From: DAOVDI01 sp965373045
Lineage (GTDB): Bacteria > Acidobacteriota > Aminicenantia > Aminicenantales > Aminicenantaceae
NCBI GenBank assembly: GCA_965373045.1
Contig: CBDVEQ010000167.1
Location: forward strand, 1-5,703
DNA: 5,703 bases
Reading direction: 5' to 3'
Positions within the stretch are counted from its first letter, which is position 1; the number at the start of each line of letters is the position of its first letter. Shown here piece by piece: positions 5,588 to 5,703 of the stretch. Under the pieces are notes generated by a model, which saw nothing but the letters and a program-made list of their open reading frames with translations, was not told the origin of the DNA and made no database searches. Both the position numbers and the translations under genes were made by a program.

Positions 5588-5703
5588 CGCCAGTACTTTG
5601 TTCTGTGACATTTTTGTAATATCCTATTTTTATTATCGACACTTTTTACCCTACGGGCAAGCCGATCTTACCGCAGTGGCTTCGTCGTGTTCCGTTCGCA
5701 GTA
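5588..5703. other. Unassigned right edge
   Basis: The first part (to about 5645) is AT-rich spacer without a recognisable gene or clear promoter. From about 5649 to the window end the sequence becomes noticeably more GC-rich, which may be the tail of a gene entering from the right. On the - strand one frame is open from the edge to a TAA at 5646-5648 (18 residues ending GKIGLPVG), but the other frames give equally short tails, so no coding call is made. Confidence 0.3.

Noticed and set aside
5579..5593. Possible sigma54 promoter (TGGCGGAAATTGTTC on the - strand)
   Set aside because: The GG to GC spacing does not match the -24/-12 consensus and the left repeat copy does not keep the TGGC.
1..5703. 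CRISPR array, tRNA, rRNA or transposase gene
   Set aside because: No spaced direct repeats, no tRNA/rRNA-like segments and no transposase-like reading frame were seen on either strand.

Overview
The window holds a compact five-gene operon on the + strand (162-5071). It encodes a tripartite-type ABC-2 efflux pump of the YbhGFSR/RbbA class: a periplasmic adaptor (HlyD/membrane-fusion family), two separate ABC ATPases, and two paralogous ABC-2 permeases. A small convergent membrane-protein gene on the - strand (5125-5487) follows. An adaptor implies a two-membrane (Gram-negative) cell. The moderate base composition, the lipoprotein-like adaptor and the overall gene style would fit a Desulfobacterota-type or similar anaerobic proteobacterium, but that assignment is inference and not proven by anything here.

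Layout. Positions 1-161 are an AT-rich leader. It holds a hairpin-forming repeat copy (8-93), then a good sigma70-like promoter (TTAACA, 17-nt spacer, TATACT; 110-138) and a ribosome site just before the adaptor gene. The five genes are tightly coupled: a TTGA overlap (adaptor to ATPase 1), an ATGGCTAA overlap (ATPase 1 to ATPase 2), an ATGA overlap (ATPase 2 to permease 1) and a 3-nt gap (permease 1 to permease 2). This fixes the starts and implies one transcript and near-equal stoichiometry. A 53-bp spacer without a convincing terminator separates the operon from the convergent 120-aa membrane protein. Positions 5488-5703 hold that gene's ribosome site, a second repeat copy in inverted orientation (5501-5587), and an unassigned edge.

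How it works together (inference from family knowledge). The two ATPases pair as a heterodimer on the cytoplasmic face of the two permeases. The adaptor bridges to an outer-membrane channel that is not encoded in this window. ATPase 1 lacks the switch (H-loop) histidine while ATPase 2 has it, so the two ATP sites are probably not equivalent. The substrate cannot be deduced.

The least ordinary feature is the roughly 86-bp repeat pair. The copies are about 90% identical, inverted, and bracket the whole transporter plus the small membrane protein. Each copy folds into a hairpin. Two of the differences between copies keep pairing as G-U on the gene-sense strand, and read in the outward direction each hairpin is followed by a short T run. 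This could be a pair of MITE/REP-like elements bounding a movable or invertible cassette, or a duplicated control/insulator element.
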